Of a stretch of DNA of 31,318 nucleotides, positions 10,701-17,970 are shown one piece after another. Both the position numbers and the translations under genes were made by a program. The stretch spans positions 1 through 31,318 of the forward strand of contig DATGIL010000026.1 in NCBI GenBank assembly GCA_035295745.1. The letters are read 5' to 3'. Source of the stretch: JAIQFL01 sp035295745. Its GTDB lineage: Bacteria > Acidobacteriota > Terriglobia > Bryobacterales > Bryobacteraceae. The number at the start of each line of letters is the position of its first letter. The stretch's first letter is position 1. The notes under the pieces are model-generated. The model was not told the origin of the DNA. It did not search any database and was given only the letters and a program-made list of their open reading frames with translations.

Positions 10701-11430
10701 CGCCCGCTTGCCGGCCGATCGAGGCATCGTAGGCGTTGGTGGAGACGCGGAACTCCTGCACGGAATCCATGGGCGGTATAAAGGCCACGGTGGCTCCAGC
10801 TTTCACGTCCGGCGAGCCATCCAGTTGGAAGGTGTTCGACCAGACGTTGTTGCGTCCGCCATCCGCGGTAAACTGCGATGCCGCGTTGTAAGACCACAGG
10901 TGCGCGATGTTGCTGTTCTGATCCTGCGCAACCACTCCTGGGGAGAAGGTCGCCAGCAGAGTGACCACGTGCGAAGAGGACGGCATCTCGGCGATCTCCT
11001 CATGCGAAATCACGGTTCCGCTGGTGGCGGCCGTCGTATCGATCAGCGGAGCATCGGCCGTCACATCGACGGTTTGCGAAGAGGCTCCCACCTGCAACGT
11101 GGTATCCACCTGTTTTACGTCTCCCGCAGAGAGCGTGATGCCCTTGCGATCCTGCGTCTTGAATGCAGGCGCTCCGATGCTGATCTGGTAGTGTCCGGGA
11201 AGCAGAAATTCCGCGACCCAGACTCCCTGATCGTTGGCCTTTGTGTCCCTCCGGACATTATTGTCTTCGTTCAGCACCACCACGGTGGCGCCCGGGATAA
11301 AGGCGCCCTGCGGATCCAGGACGCGGCCGCCAATGGTCGCCCGGACCTCCTGCGCTTGGGCAGCTCCGCCCAATATTCCAATCGCAAACAAGTAAAAGAA
11401 GATCTTTTTCACATTAACCCTATTGAACAT
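7753..11430 (-). CDS. TonB-dependent receptor, Oar-like, with N-terminal carboxypeptidase-regulatory-like domain
   Basis: A very large (1225-residue) outer-membrane protein. After a signal peptide (KKIFFYLFAIG...AQAQ) comes a carboxypeptidase-regulatory-like beta-sandwich (about residues 29-115, GGRVLDPQGAFIPGATV). A plug domain follows (MPSSSHVVTLLATFSPGV, then the GRQAGATVNMQTRSGG segment), then a long beta-barrel rich in aromatic and Asn residues that ends in a terminal Phe (GAKLSF), as expected for outer-membrane insertion. Acidobacteria carry many such Oar-like receptors, usually linked to uptake or binding of large glycans or peptides; the substrate here is unknown. ATG at 11430 is used, but GTG at 11412 gives a more canonical signal peptide and has AGGG 5 nt upstream. 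A TTG at 11460 is also open. Confidence 0.9.
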   Translation of the reverse strand: MFNRVNVKKIFFYLFAIGILGGAAQAQEVRATIGGRVLDPQGAFIPGATVVVLNEDNNVRRDTKANDQGVWVAEFLLPGHYQISIGAPAFKTQDRKGITLSAGDVKQVDTTLQVGASSQTVDVTADAPLIDTTAATSGTVISHEEIAEMPSSSHVVTLLATFSPGVVAQDQNSNIAHLWSYNAASQFTADGGRNNVWSNTFQLDGSPDVKAGATVAFIPPMDSVQEFRVSTNAYDASIGRQAGATVNMQTRSGGKDYHGVLYEFNQNSAMNANLFQTNLIGGAVAPVHFNEWGGTFGGPVFLPKLYHGKDKTFFFVAYDDTHNMNPLGSASISVPTALERTGDFSQSFTTQTVGGQLVKYPIQVYDPLTVVASTGNRTLFPNNQIPTSRLSPIAQNILKFLPLPNTPSDGTSNTSNDYAPPSVRLDTFPLISIRADQNWNNNQRTFATIRWHHLIEHTGDTFGLDNIAAGSFTERVNKGIGLDHVWNINASRILNLRYSLTRYEEPGYDAGAGFNETSLGIPASFVDQLPRPGFPYINGFAGNFGTTQTQSFHATTYHTWGATMTQVHRNHTFRYGGEFWVLQDANFGNGNAGEFDFNSNFTRQNNANSGGTGVGSTFATFLLDMPSGGNVPRNASALYSQHYTAGFFQDDWRITQRLTLNLGMHWDFERPVVERFDRIEDRYDPNTPNPISGPAQAAYAAILANPSNAANTGVQLLQQILPAGQFKVNGVVQFAGVNGVPRTTYNTDLHEWQPRVGFAYNLGRGTVIRGGFGRFTQADFNTGAQFGFSRTTSLTATTDNYLTSYDTMAHPFQNGILAPTGSSLGPLTNLGSSWTWDNPNLDRFYSWEYSLHVQHEWKGWLFEAGYSHNKTYNISWGWNENEPSFSNWQLYNTPSFVSGRPVDTLTWNIQVPNPFYHLTGVSPSNSIYTNQTIALNQLLNPNPLFGGITENNPTGKNQYDAGLGKIERRFQKGFSIIASFTWAKLFEDTAFQGGNQLASQGTIEHKLGGEDRPFHLNIAPIWDIPVGRKQRYGGTMPKWADALAGGWELAGNYNIQSGVPVVFSTPAFFSGKDFALPRGQQSLNQWFDTTQFYPFPSKSTSLATLQSYPTWTGIQNLPGYSYVPASSDSIKNGVYQDFAANIQTFPTRWNDVRASRVNEVNAGLYKNFRFTESKRLQLRFDVFNLFNHPRFGAPDTNPSDATFGRVTGSQQNQARTVELGAKLSF

Positions 11431-11431
11431 G

Positions 11432-11460
11432 ACAGTAACCCCATTTGTGGAGACCGTCAA
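11432..11460 (-). promoter_or_regulatory. Possible promoter for the TonB-dependent receptor gene
   Basis: On the minus strand TTGACG (11455-11460), a 17-bp spacer and TACTGT (11432-11437) form a reasonable sigma-70-type promoter. It would start transcription near 11424, inside the first codons of the ATG-11430 reading, and so would favour the GTG start at 11412. Confidence 0.35.
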
Positions 11461-11611
11461 ATCTTACTTTTCGAATCCAGGATTCTAAGAAATGGAACCC
11501 TCCGGGAAACGCAAGACTCAAACGAGTCACCCAAAAGCGGCTTCTGTACCGCGACGTACGGCCTCAGCTATCCGATTTGCATGTGTTTGCGGAATTCGAA
11601 AATGCCCGACT

Positions 11612-11617
11612 TAAGAT
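11612..11617 (+). promoter_or_regulatory. Possible -10 box (TAAGAT) just before the start of the secreted-protein gene
   Basis: TAAGAT ends 8 nt before the ATG at 11626. No Shine-Dalgarno sequence is seen, which is compatible with a leaderless transcript. Confidence 0.3.
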
Positions 11618-11625
11618 CAAGTAGT

Positions 11626-12156
11626 ATGAAAACTCTCGCGTCACTTGCTGCTTGTATTCTGCTCGTCGGTTCCCCTGCGCTCGCCCAAAAAGACAAAGGA
11701 CACGAGCAAGGACACTTCACGCCCGCAAAACCTCCGAGCCGCGGCCCCGCCCCGGTTCATAACGCACGCCCGGCACCCGCCCCCGCTCAAACCCATTTCG
11801 CCGACCGTTCCGGACACCCCGAAGCTCCCCACGTGGACGGAAAGAAATGGGTGGGACACGATACCGGCAAGAACGATCCTCGGTACCATGTGGAGCATCC
11901 GTGGGAGCACGGCCGTTTTACCGCGGGATTCGGACCCAGTCACATTTGGCATCTGGCTGGCGGCGGTCCGTCTCGTTTCTGGTTCAACGGATTCTATTTT
12001 TCGGTGGCTGACGCGGATCTGGGATATTGCGGGGATTGGCTGTGGAATTCCGACCCCATCGTTATTTACGAGGACCAGGACCACGACGGCTACTACCTGG
12101 CCTACAACCAGCGGCTGGGCACCTACATTCACGTGACGTTCCTGGGCAATTCATAG
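11626..12156 (+). CDS. Secreted protein of unknown function
   Basis: A 176-residue exported protein. It has a clean signal peptide (MKTLASLAACILLVGSPALA, cut before Q), then a low-complexity Pro/Ala/His-rich linker to about residue 65, then a compact aromatic-rich domain (GFGPSHIWHLAGGGPSRFWF and YFSVADADLGYCGDWLW) ending in LGTYIHVTFLGNS. I recall similar proteins in Acidobacteria but no assigned function. The aromatic and Asp-rich C-terminal part could bind a ligand, but that is a guess. An ATG at 11602 in the same frame is possible, but the signal peptide argues for 11626. Divergent from the TonB-dependent receptor gene across a 195-bp gap. Confidence 0.75.
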   Translation: MKTLASLAACILLVGSPALAQKDKGHEQGHFTPAKPPSRGPAPVHNARPAPAPAQTHFADRSGHPEAPHVDGKKWVGHDTGKNDPRYHVEHPWEHGRFTAGFGPSHIWHLAGGGPSRFWFNGFYFSVADADLGYCGDWLWNSDPIVIYEDQDHDGYYLAYNQRLGTYIHVTFLGNS

Positions 12157-12402
12157 CACCCGCGCCGCAGCGTCTCGCGTTCCGGACGGCGTGTCCAGTA
12201 CCACGCTACGAGCCGCGCGCGTAAGCAAGCGTTTCGTGTTCCAGGTGTCCATGCTCGGTGCTTTCAGTTCGTAGCACGCGTTTTGTGTTCCGCGTGTCCA
12301 TGCTCGATGACTTTCAGTTCCTAGCACGCGGTACCACTGCTACGAGCCGCGCGCGTAAGCAAGCGATCTGGCGATATGCCAGTCGACTTCTGAAAACGCG
12401 CC
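12157..12402. repeat. Intergenic repeats: tandem ~50-bp duplication flanked by two GAGCCGCGCGCGT modules
   Basis: Copies of the dispersed module lie at 12207-12231 and 12341-12366, both in plus orientation. Between them an about 50-bp unit is duplicated (roughly 12230-12278 and 12279-12328), sharing TGTCCATGCTCG and CTTTCAGTTC. No gene is visible. Confidence 0.75.
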
Positions 12403-13239
12403 TTAGTGAGTCATGGAATAAATGATGTAATTGATGCCGTAGCGGTATGCTAACGCCGTCATCGGTTCAGGATAATACGGAGAGTCGGCGTACTCCCAGG
12501 CGTCGCCGACATCCGTATTGTAGTTTGCTGCCACCACCATCCGATCCTTGTCGTCGAACATGGCGCGCCACGCGGGCACGCTTCCCGCAGGCTGTTGCAC
12601 CACCACCGATCCGCCCGGACCGACCCGCAGATGGCGCGTACCGGGGATGAATGTGCGGTCCTTCTCCTCGATGTCGTATAGCACATGCATGACGGCATCG
12701 GATTGCGTGAGGTCGGTGATCGGCTTGTTCGGCAGAACACGATCCATGGTCCGGCGAAACACGTCCCATGCCTCATCGCCCCAGAAATCGTCTACCACCA
12801 GGAAACCGCCGCGAAGCAGGTACTCGCGCAGCCGGGAAGTCTCGGCGTCGCTTAAATCCCACCAACCAGCCTGCGTGGCGTAGACCCAGGGATTGTCGAA
12901 AAGCTGGTTGTCGGTGATGCGGAAATGCCGCGGATCGCCTGTGTCTAATCGCGTCAGCCGTCCCACGCCGAGGGTGAAATGGTTGTCGGCATCCGGCCAG
13001 TCCACCACCCACCACCCCTCTCCGGAAGCGCCTCGCGAGGCGAAGCCGAAACCGCGGTGGTGCTCCGGCAGATCGGTGTACTCCAGGCGAATGAAGTGGA
13101 ACTCGGCGCCCGTCGGAAAGACGGGAGGAGGGGCTTCGCTCTCGGGGATGCGGGATCGGTATCTCTGGGCGAGCGCGACCGTCACGAGCAGGCAAATCGC
13201 CGCCAGAATCGCCGCGGAACGAGCAGAGACACGATTCAT
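12403..13239 (-). CDS. DUF4159 domain-containing protein
   Basis: A 278-residue protein with an N-terminal signal or anchor segment (RSAAILAAICLLVTVALAQ). A DUF4159 domain covers nearly all of the rest: FHFIRLEYTDLP, a central YLLRGGFLVVDDFWG segment, and YRYGINYIIYSMTH at the end. Members of this family are widespread in Acidobacteria, often beside AAA/MoxR-type or membrane genes, but have no firm function. The fold region resembles glutamine-amidotransferase-like (ThuA-type) alpha/beta proteins; that is inference. ATG at 13239 follows GGGG on the minus strand. The STAS gene lies 47 bp upstream on the same strand, so the two could be co-transcribed. Confidence 0.8.
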   Translation of the reverse strand: MNRVSARSAAILAAICLLVTVALAQRYRSRIPESEAPPPVFPTGAEFHFIRLEYTDLPEHHRGFGFASRGASGEGWWVVDWPDADNHFTLGVGRLTRLDTGDPRHFRITDNQLFDNPWVYATQAGWWDLSDAETSRLREYLLRGGFLVVDDFWGDEAWDVFRRTMDRVLPNKPITDLTQSDAVMHVLYDIEEKDRTFIPGTRHLRVGPGGSVVVQQPAGSVPAWRAMFDDKDRMVVAANYNTDVGDAWEYADSPYYPEPMTALAYRYGINYIIYSMTH

Positions 13240-13286
13240 CGTTCCCCTTCAGAATGGCACAGGCGGAATCGGATTTGGAAATGCGA

Positions 13287-13628
13287 TCAGGCTTGGGCGG
13301 CCGCTTCAACATCGGGAAAGAAGCGAAACACGGTGTCCAGGAGGCTCACATGAAAGGTCTGGAAGACGTGGCCGGTGGCGCCCGCCATTCGCAAATCGCC
13401 ATCCACCGCGCCCACTTTGTTGTAGCTGGAAATGAAGCGGCCAATGCCGGTGCTGTCGATGGCCACCACCCCGGAAAGATCGAAGATAATATTGCGCTTC
13501 CCCTGCTTCAACAAATCCTCGACAGCCGTGACGATCTGTTCGCTCTCCCGGCCCATCATCAACTTGCCGGTGAGCGTGATCACCACCTTGCCGGGCGCAA
13601 TCTCTTTTTGACTGATCTCCATCAGCAT
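13287..13628 (-). CDS. STAS-domain anti-sigma-factor antagonist-like protein
   Basis: A 113-residue single STAS domain. It shows the family layout: an early ITLTGKLMMG strand, a helix with EQIVTAVEDLLKQG, NIIFDLSGV, then IDSTGIGRF carrying the usual phosphorylatable serine (Ser59, after Asp58). Such proteins bind anti-sigma factors or other partners when unphosphorylated and are switched off by a serine kinase of the RsbW/SpoIIAB type. No kinase or anti-sigma gene lies next to it here, so the partner is unknown. ATG at 13628 or 13622 could start it; no strong ribosome site helps decide. Confidence 0.88.
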   Translation of the reverse strand: MLMEISQKEIAPGKVVITLTGKLMMGRESEQIVTAVEDLLKQGKRNIIFDLSGVVAIDSTGIGRFISSYNKVGAVDGDLRMAGATGHVFQTFHVSLLDTVFRFFPDVEAAAQA

Positions 13629-13687
13629 GACGAAGGGACTAGTGTACGCCGTTTGAAGGTGCGTTCGCCACTGGCAGGCGAGAAACT

Positions 13688-13740
13688 CCGTGGCGCAAAC
13701 ACTCTGTTTGCCGCGTCGACACTCCTGTCGACGCTTTTCG
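13688..13740 (+). repeat. Twin-hairpin dispersed element, copy 2
   Basis: GCAAACA/TGTTTGC (13695-13701, 13705-13711, loop CTC) and GCGTCGACA/TGTCGACGC (13713-13721, 13726-13734, loop CTCC), followed by TTTTCG. It lies in a divergent gap, so it is not positioned as a terminator for either neighbour. Confidence 0.85.
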
Positions 13741-13807
13741 CGCGTCCACCAAGTCTGACTGCAGAGCGTTTTCGACGCTGCCTCTGAGCTTTCCGAGTCA
13801 GGTAGAT

Positions 13808-13915
13808 CCTCACCGCGGAGCCGCGAAGACGCGGAGATAAGCGCGGAGAAAAAACCCAGGGAATTCCTTGTTCCTCCGCGTTTTGTCTCCGCGCCTTCGC
13901 GCCTCCGCAGTGAAG
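13808..13915. repeat. Long imperfect inverted repeat rich in GCGGAG
   Basis: Left arm 13808-13849 (CACCGCGGAGCCGCGAAGAC...) and right arm 13872-13915 (...CCTTCGCGCCTCCGCAGTG) are imperfect reverse complements of about 40 bp around a 22-bp A-rich centre. Sequences of this CGCGGAG type are familiar as dispersed intergenic elements. No gene is visible in 13629-13970. Confidence 0.75.
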
Positions 13916-13978
13916 CCTCTCTCCCACTCCCGAATCCAGTACCGCACCCGCGAGAGGGTGTGCCTCTTCGGTGCGCGA

Positions 13979-13984
13979 TATAAT
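13979..13984 (+). promoter_or_regulatory. Possible -10 box (TATAAT) placing transcription start at the S9 peptidase start codon
   Basis: A perfect TATAAT ends 7 nt before the ATG at 13992, so the predicted transcription start falls on or beside that codon. No Shine-Dalgarno sequence is visible upstream. The ATG at 13983 overlaps the box itself. No clear -35 box. Confidence 0.4.
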
Positions 13985-13991
13985 GCCGTCA

Positions 13992-16040
13992 ATGCGAAAG
14001 CTGGGTGCTCTTGCGCTATTCCCCCTTTGCATGGGACACGCGGACGCCGCCACGCGGCCCATTGCTCTCGAGGACTATTACCGCGTCGAGACCGCTTCCA
14101 CTCCGGCGATCTCGCCGGACGGCCGGTGGGTGGCCTTCGTTCGGAACTCGATCATCGAATCCGACAATCAACGCCACAGCGAAATCTGGTTGAGCCTGGC
14201 GGACGGATCGGTTCCGGCAGTCCGTTTGACCAGCCCCGCGTTCGGCGCCTCGCTGCCTCGCTGGAGTCCCGATGGCAAACTGCTGGCGTTTCGTTCCACG
14301 CGCAAGTCTCCAGGCGCCGAGGGAGACGTCTGGTTTCTGCGCATGGATGGCCCGGGAGGAGAGGCGTTCCAGATCGCCGGCGTCGGCGGCACACCGATCT
14401 TCAGTCCCGATAATCGCTGGATCGCCTTCACGAAGAGAACTCCGCCGCCCGCTAAGCCGCGCGAACTTTCGCCGCTCGAACGGCAACTGGAGCAGCGATT
14501 CAAAGGCCGCATGTACGACTGGATGAATGTCCGCTCCGACGGCCGGGGCTATCTGACGGACCCGCGCGATCCCGCATCGACGCCGCCGTCGGAATTGTAC
14601 GTCGTCGCGCGCGAAGGCGGACCGGCCAGGCAGTTGACGCATCTCGGCGTCGATACCGTCTCGGCCGCGTGGCGCCCCGACAGCAGCGCGATGGCGCTGG
14701 TCGCCGACTCGCACCAGCGGGACGAATACTCCTACGAGCGCGCCGATCTCTGGACCGTCGATCTCCAGGGCCAGATCCATCGGCTGACCGATGACGGTTT
14801 TGAGTACGACTCCCCGGCGTGGTCGCCCGACGGCCGCTGGCTGGTCTTCCGGCGGCGCCAAGGCTTGAACCAGGTGATCCAGTCGAAACAGAATCACGGC
14901 GCGGCCGTCGATCTATACCGCGTGCCGGCCGAGGGCGGTACCCTGACCAACCTCACTGCCGACTGGGATTTGATTCCCGATCCGCCCACCGTGAGTTCTA
15001 ATGGGGAGTTCATCTACTTCGCGGGCGCGGCGGGCGGGGACACGCAGCTATTCCGGCTTACCTCCGCCGGAGGACGAGTCCAGCCCATCACCCACGGCGG
15101 CCGCAACCTGGTCGGATTCAGCTTCTCGCAGAAGTACGATCGCATGGCCTACACCGCGGGGGACTCGACTCACCCGTCCGAGGCCTTCGCGGCGAGCATC
15201 GACGGCAGCGCGGAACACCAACTCAGCACGTTCAACGAGAAGTGGCTGAAGGATGTGGAACTGAGCCCCGCGGAGATCATTCACTATCCCAGCAAGGATG
15301 GCACGCAGGTGGAAGGCTGGGTCGTCAAGCCGACCGGGGCAAAGACTCCGTATCCGCTGATTCTGGCGATTCACGGCGGCCCTCACGGCGCCTACGGCAG
15401 CGCGTTCGATTATGAATTTCAATGGCTGGCGGCCAATGGATATGCGGTCGTGTATACCAATCCGCGGGGATCGACGGGTTACGGCGAGAAGTTTCTGTGG
15501 GGCACCTGGGGAGGCTGGGGCAAGCTGGACTACGACGATGTGATGGCCGGAGTGGACTACGTGACGGAGCACTATCCCGTAGATAAGCAGCGTCTGGGCG
15601 TGACCGGCTACTCGTATGGCGGATTTCTGACCAACTGGATCATCACCCAGACCACGCGGTTTCAGGCGGCCGTCTCGGGGGCGGGAATTGCGAACTGGAT
15701 CAGCGACTATGGCACCGCGGACATTCCGCGGACGAAGGAGAGCGAGTTCTTCGGAGCGCCCTGGGATCCGGAAGCGAATGAGCGCATGCGGGCCTTGTCG
15801 CCGATTACGCACGCGGCCAAGGTGCGCACCCCCACGCTGTTTCTGGACGGCGAGTCGGACATGCGCGTGCCCATTGAAGAGGCCGAACAGATGTACACGG
15901 CGCTCAAGAAACAGCATGTACCTGCGAAACTGGTGCGCTATCCCGGAAATTATCACGGCGGCTGGCCGCCCTGGGATATGGTGCACCGCTTCGATCAGGA
16001 ATTGCGCTGGTTCCGGCAGTACGTAGGCGCACCCCAGTGA
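13992..16040 (+). CDS. S9-family serine peptidase (acylaminoacyl-peptidase/DPP-like), exported
   Basis: A 682-residue prolyl-oligopeptidase-family enzyme. A short N-terminal hydrophobic segment (LGALALFPLCMGHADA) suggests export. The first about 410 residues are a WD40/TolB-like beta-propeller with repeated SPDGRWVAF, SPDGKLLAF, SPDNRWIAF and SPDGRWLVF blades. The C-terminal alpha/beta hydrolase domain has HGGPHGAYG (oxyanion region), nucleophile Ser541 in GYSYGG, Asp623 in GESDMRVP and His655 in NYHGGW. It probably cleaves oligopeptides in the periplasm; the exact specificity cannot be read. ATG at 13992 is chosen for the signal-like N-terminus and the TATAAT 7 nt upstream; GTG 13971 and ATG 13983 are alternatives. 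Confidence 0.9.
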   Translation: MRKLGALALFPLCMGHADAATRPIALEDYYRVETASTPAISPDGRWVAFVRNSIIESDNQRHSEIWLSLADGSVPAVRLTSPAFGASLPRWSPDGKLLAFRSTRKSPGAEGDVWFLRMDGPGGEAFQIAGVGGTPIFSPDNRWIAFTKRTPPPAKPRELSPLERQLEQRFKGRMYDWMNVRSDGRGYLTDPRDPASTPPSELYVVAREGGPARQLTHLGVDTVSAAWRPDSSAMALVADSHQRDEYSYERADLWTVDLQGQIHRLTDDGFEYDSPAWSPDGRWLVFRRRQGLNQVIQSKQNHGAAVDLYRVPAEGGTLTNLTADWDLIPDPPTVSSNGEFIYFAGAAGGDTQLFRLTSAGGRVQPITHGGRNLVGFSFSQKYDRMAYTAGDSTHPSEAFAASIDGSAEHQLSTFNEKWLKDVELSPAEIIHYPSKDGTQVEGWVVKPTGAKTPYPLILAIHGGPHGAYGSAFDYEFQWLAANGYAVVYTNPRGSTGYGEKFLWGTWGGWGKLDYDDVMAGVDYVTEHYPVDKQRLGVTGYSYGGFLTNWIITQTTRFQAAVSGAGIANWISDYGTADIPRTKESEFFGAPWDPEANERMRALSPITHAAKVRTPTLFLDGESDMRVPIEEAEQMYTALKKQHVPAKLVRYPGNYHGGWPPWDMVHRFDQELRWFRQYVGAPQ

Positions 16041-16056
16041 CGCTCCCCGAGGATTT

Positions 16057-16345
16057 GCCGAGGGGTGGCGCTCGCAACGAGCCGGGAGTGATCTTCGAAG
16101 CAACGAGCCGCGACCGTGAGGGAGCGATCTTCGAAGCAACGAGCCGGGAGTGATCTTCGGAGCGACGAGCCGGGAGTGATCTTCGAAGCAACGAGCCGCG
16201 ACCGTGAGGGAGTGATCTTCGGAGCGATCGGGCATCGCTTGCTTACGCGCGCGGCTCGCAAGCGCACGTATCGCGCGAACGTATTGGGGTAGGTTACGAG
16301 CCACGACCGTAAGGGAGTGTTTCGGAGCAACGAGCCGCGGCAATG
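16057..16345. repeat. Tandem and inverted modular repeats (26/36-bp units plus inverted composite)
   Basis: Units beginning ACGAGCC start at 16077, 16103, 16139, 16165 and 16191, giving spacings of 26, 36, 26 and 26. The 36-bp form differs by a 10-nt insertion (CGACCGTGAG). Positions 16191-16281 are the reverse complement of the composite at 246-338. Two more ACGAGCC units start at 16296 and 16330. No gene is visible. Confidence 0.85.
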
Positions 16346-16348
16346 TAC

Positions 16349-16807
16349 TTACCAATATCGGCGCCGATTGTCGAAGGCGCGCTCGATTACACCTAGCGTC
16401 CCTTCCGTGATCTGCAACCCGCACAGATCGCGCCGGCGAACCCACTCCACGCGGCACACATCGTCCCCCGCGCAGAGCGTTCCGCCAATGATCCGGCACA
16501 AATAATCGATCAGCACGAAGTGATACTCGGGAGCGCCCTCGGCATCGCGCATGATCCGCTCGAAGATTTCGAAGACGCCCAGGGGGCGCACGTCCAGACC
16601 CGTCTCCTCGCGCACTTCGCGGCAGATGCCGTCCTTCAGAGTCTCGCCAATTTCGAGCGCGCCGCCAGGCAGCGACCACCAGCCTTTCAGCGGCTCCTTG
16701 CCCCGTTGCGCCATCAGGATGCGGTCGCGTTTGAGGATGATCGCCCCCACTCCCACCAGCGGGCGCTTCGGATAGCGGCGATCGTCGGCCGGGCGCGCCT
16801 CGCTCAA
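16349..16807 (-). CDS. Nudix hydrolase
   Basis: A 152-residue Nudix-fold pyrophosphohydrolase. The Nudix box is complete at residues 49-71 (G-x5-E-x7-REV-x-EE-x-GL; segment REVREETGL), so it should bind Mg2+ and hydrolyse a nucleoside diphosphate linked to some moiety X. GGWWSLPGG-type sequence before the box resembles ADP-ribose pyrophosphatase or MutT-like members; the substrate cannot be fixed. The start is a TTG at 16807 overlapping the TGA stop of the SMP-30 gene (TTGA), which implies translational coupling. It is the last gene of the phoH operon; repeats follow it. Confidence 0.9.
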   Translation of the reverse strand: MSEARPADDRRYPKRPLVGVGAIILKRDRILMAQRGKEPLKGWWSLPGGALEIGETLKDGICREVREETGLDVRPLGVFEIFERIMRDAEGAPEYHFVLIDYLCRIIGGTLCAGDDVCRVEWVRRRDLCGLQITEGTLGVIERAFDNRRRYW

Positions 16808-17676
16808 TAGGCTCCCTTCAGGTCGAGCCGGATCCGGTACACTACCGGGCCTTCGGTGACGAAGAGCGTGTGCAGGTCCGCCTCGCCGAAGCCGCAGTTG
16901 GAAGCGCGGGCGTGCAGGGGAATCACGTGGACCGGCTTGCCATCAGCAGTGTAGATGGCCACGCCCTTGGCCGTAATGTACAGATTTCCCTTCTCGTCCA
17001 CGCGAATCCCGCCGGGAACACCCTCGATCTTGGAGATCAGGACGCGCTCGTTGGAGGCATCGCCGTTCTTATCCAGATCGTAGGCGCGCACGTTGCGCTC
17101 ATCGGAATTCACCACGTACAAGATGCGCCCGTTTGGAGAGAGTGCAATCCCGTTGGGCCTTCCCGTGGACTTGGCCACGAGTTTCATCTGCGCTTTCGGC
17201 GGAACCGCGTAGATCCCATAGAAATCCAGCTCGCGGCGGTCCGACTGCTCACCGAAAGCCGGATCGGTAAAGTAGACGTGGCCCGTCTTGCTCACCACGA
17301 TATCGTTCGGCGCGTTGAGACGCTTGCCCTCCCAGCGCTCGGCGACCACCTCAACGCCGCCCTTTTTATCGGTCCGGCTCACCCGGCGTGCGCGCGTTTC
17401 GCAGGTGTAGAGGCGGCCTTCGGCGTCGAAAGCATTTCCGCTGGGGCCGCCCGCATTCTCGCGAAAAACTTCCACCGGGTGGCCGGGCACCCACTTGAGC
17501 AGACGATCCGTCGGGGTATCGCTAAAAATGAGGTAGCCGTCTTTTGACCAGGCAGGACCTTCCGTAAAGGTATAGCCTTTGGCAAGCTGCTCGACTTTGA
17601 TTTCAGAGAAATCCTGAGCGAGGGCCCACACGCAGGATATGGCGACGGCGAAACCTGTGAGTGCGGCGCGGCTCAT
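16804..17676 (-). CDS. SMP-30/gluconolactonase-family protein, exported
   Basis: A 290-residue six-bladed beta-propeller protein of the SMP-30/Gnl/LRE family, members of which are metal-dependent lactonases. A signal peptide is present (LTGFAVAISCVWALAQ). Family signatures are FTEGPAW (metal-ligand Glu), LNAPNDIVVS, VYFTDPAFG and RPNGIALSPNGRILYVVNSD. Known relatives hydrolyse sugar lactones such as gluconolactone; the substrate here is inference only. Its ATG (17674-17676) directly abuts the TAG stop of the BON gene and its stop overlaps the Nudix start, so all three are probably one transcript. Confidence 0.88.
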   Translation of the reverse strand: MSRAALTGFAVAISCVWALAQDFSEIKVEQLAKGYTFTEGPAWSKDGYLIFSDTPTDRLLKWVPGHPVEVFRENAGGPSGNAFDAEGRLYTCETRARRVSRTDKKGGVEVVAERWEGKRLNAPNDIVVSKTGHVYFTDPAFGEQSDRRELDFYGIYAVPPKAQMKLVAKSTGRPNGIALSPNGRILYVVNSDERNVRAYDLDKNGDASNERVLISKIEGVPGGIRVDEKGNLYITAKGVAIYTADGKPVHVIPLHARASNCGFGEADLHTLFVTEGPVVYRIRLDLKGAY

Positions 17677-17970
17677 CTACCCGTGTTTCTTGATTTCAAT
17701 ATTGTTGACGACCTGCTTCACGCCTCGGATCTTTTTGGCGAGCTTGCTGGCTTTGTCTTTCTGCCGCGAGGACTCAACCGTGCCCGTGAGAGTGACCACT
17801 CCCGCCTTACAATCCACACCCAGGGCGCCGCCCTTGACCTCGGCATCAGCCGAGAGTTTGATGCGCACCTGATCCACGATGTAATCGTCGCTAACAGGCT
17901 TATCCGCGGCCAGACAGACGCTGGCGAACAGGAACAGGATCGCTAGAACCGCACAGATTTTAGGATTCAT
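17677..17970 (-). CDS. BON-domain periplasmic protein
   Basis: A 97-residue protein with a signal peptide (CAVLAILFLFASVCLAA) and one BON domain: DDYIVDQVRIKLS, the strand GVVTLTGTV, and the closing helix/strand IRGVKQVVNNIEI. BON domains are thought to bind membranes or lipids and occur in OsmY-like stress proteins. Its start overlaps the end of era by 11 nt, and its stop abuts the next gene. No partner is evident. Confidence 0.88.
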   Translation of the reverse strand: MNPKICAVLAILFLFASVCLAADKPVSDDYIVDQVRIKLSADAEVKGGALGVDCKAGVVTLTGTVESSRQKDKASKLAKKIRGVKQVVNNIEIKKHG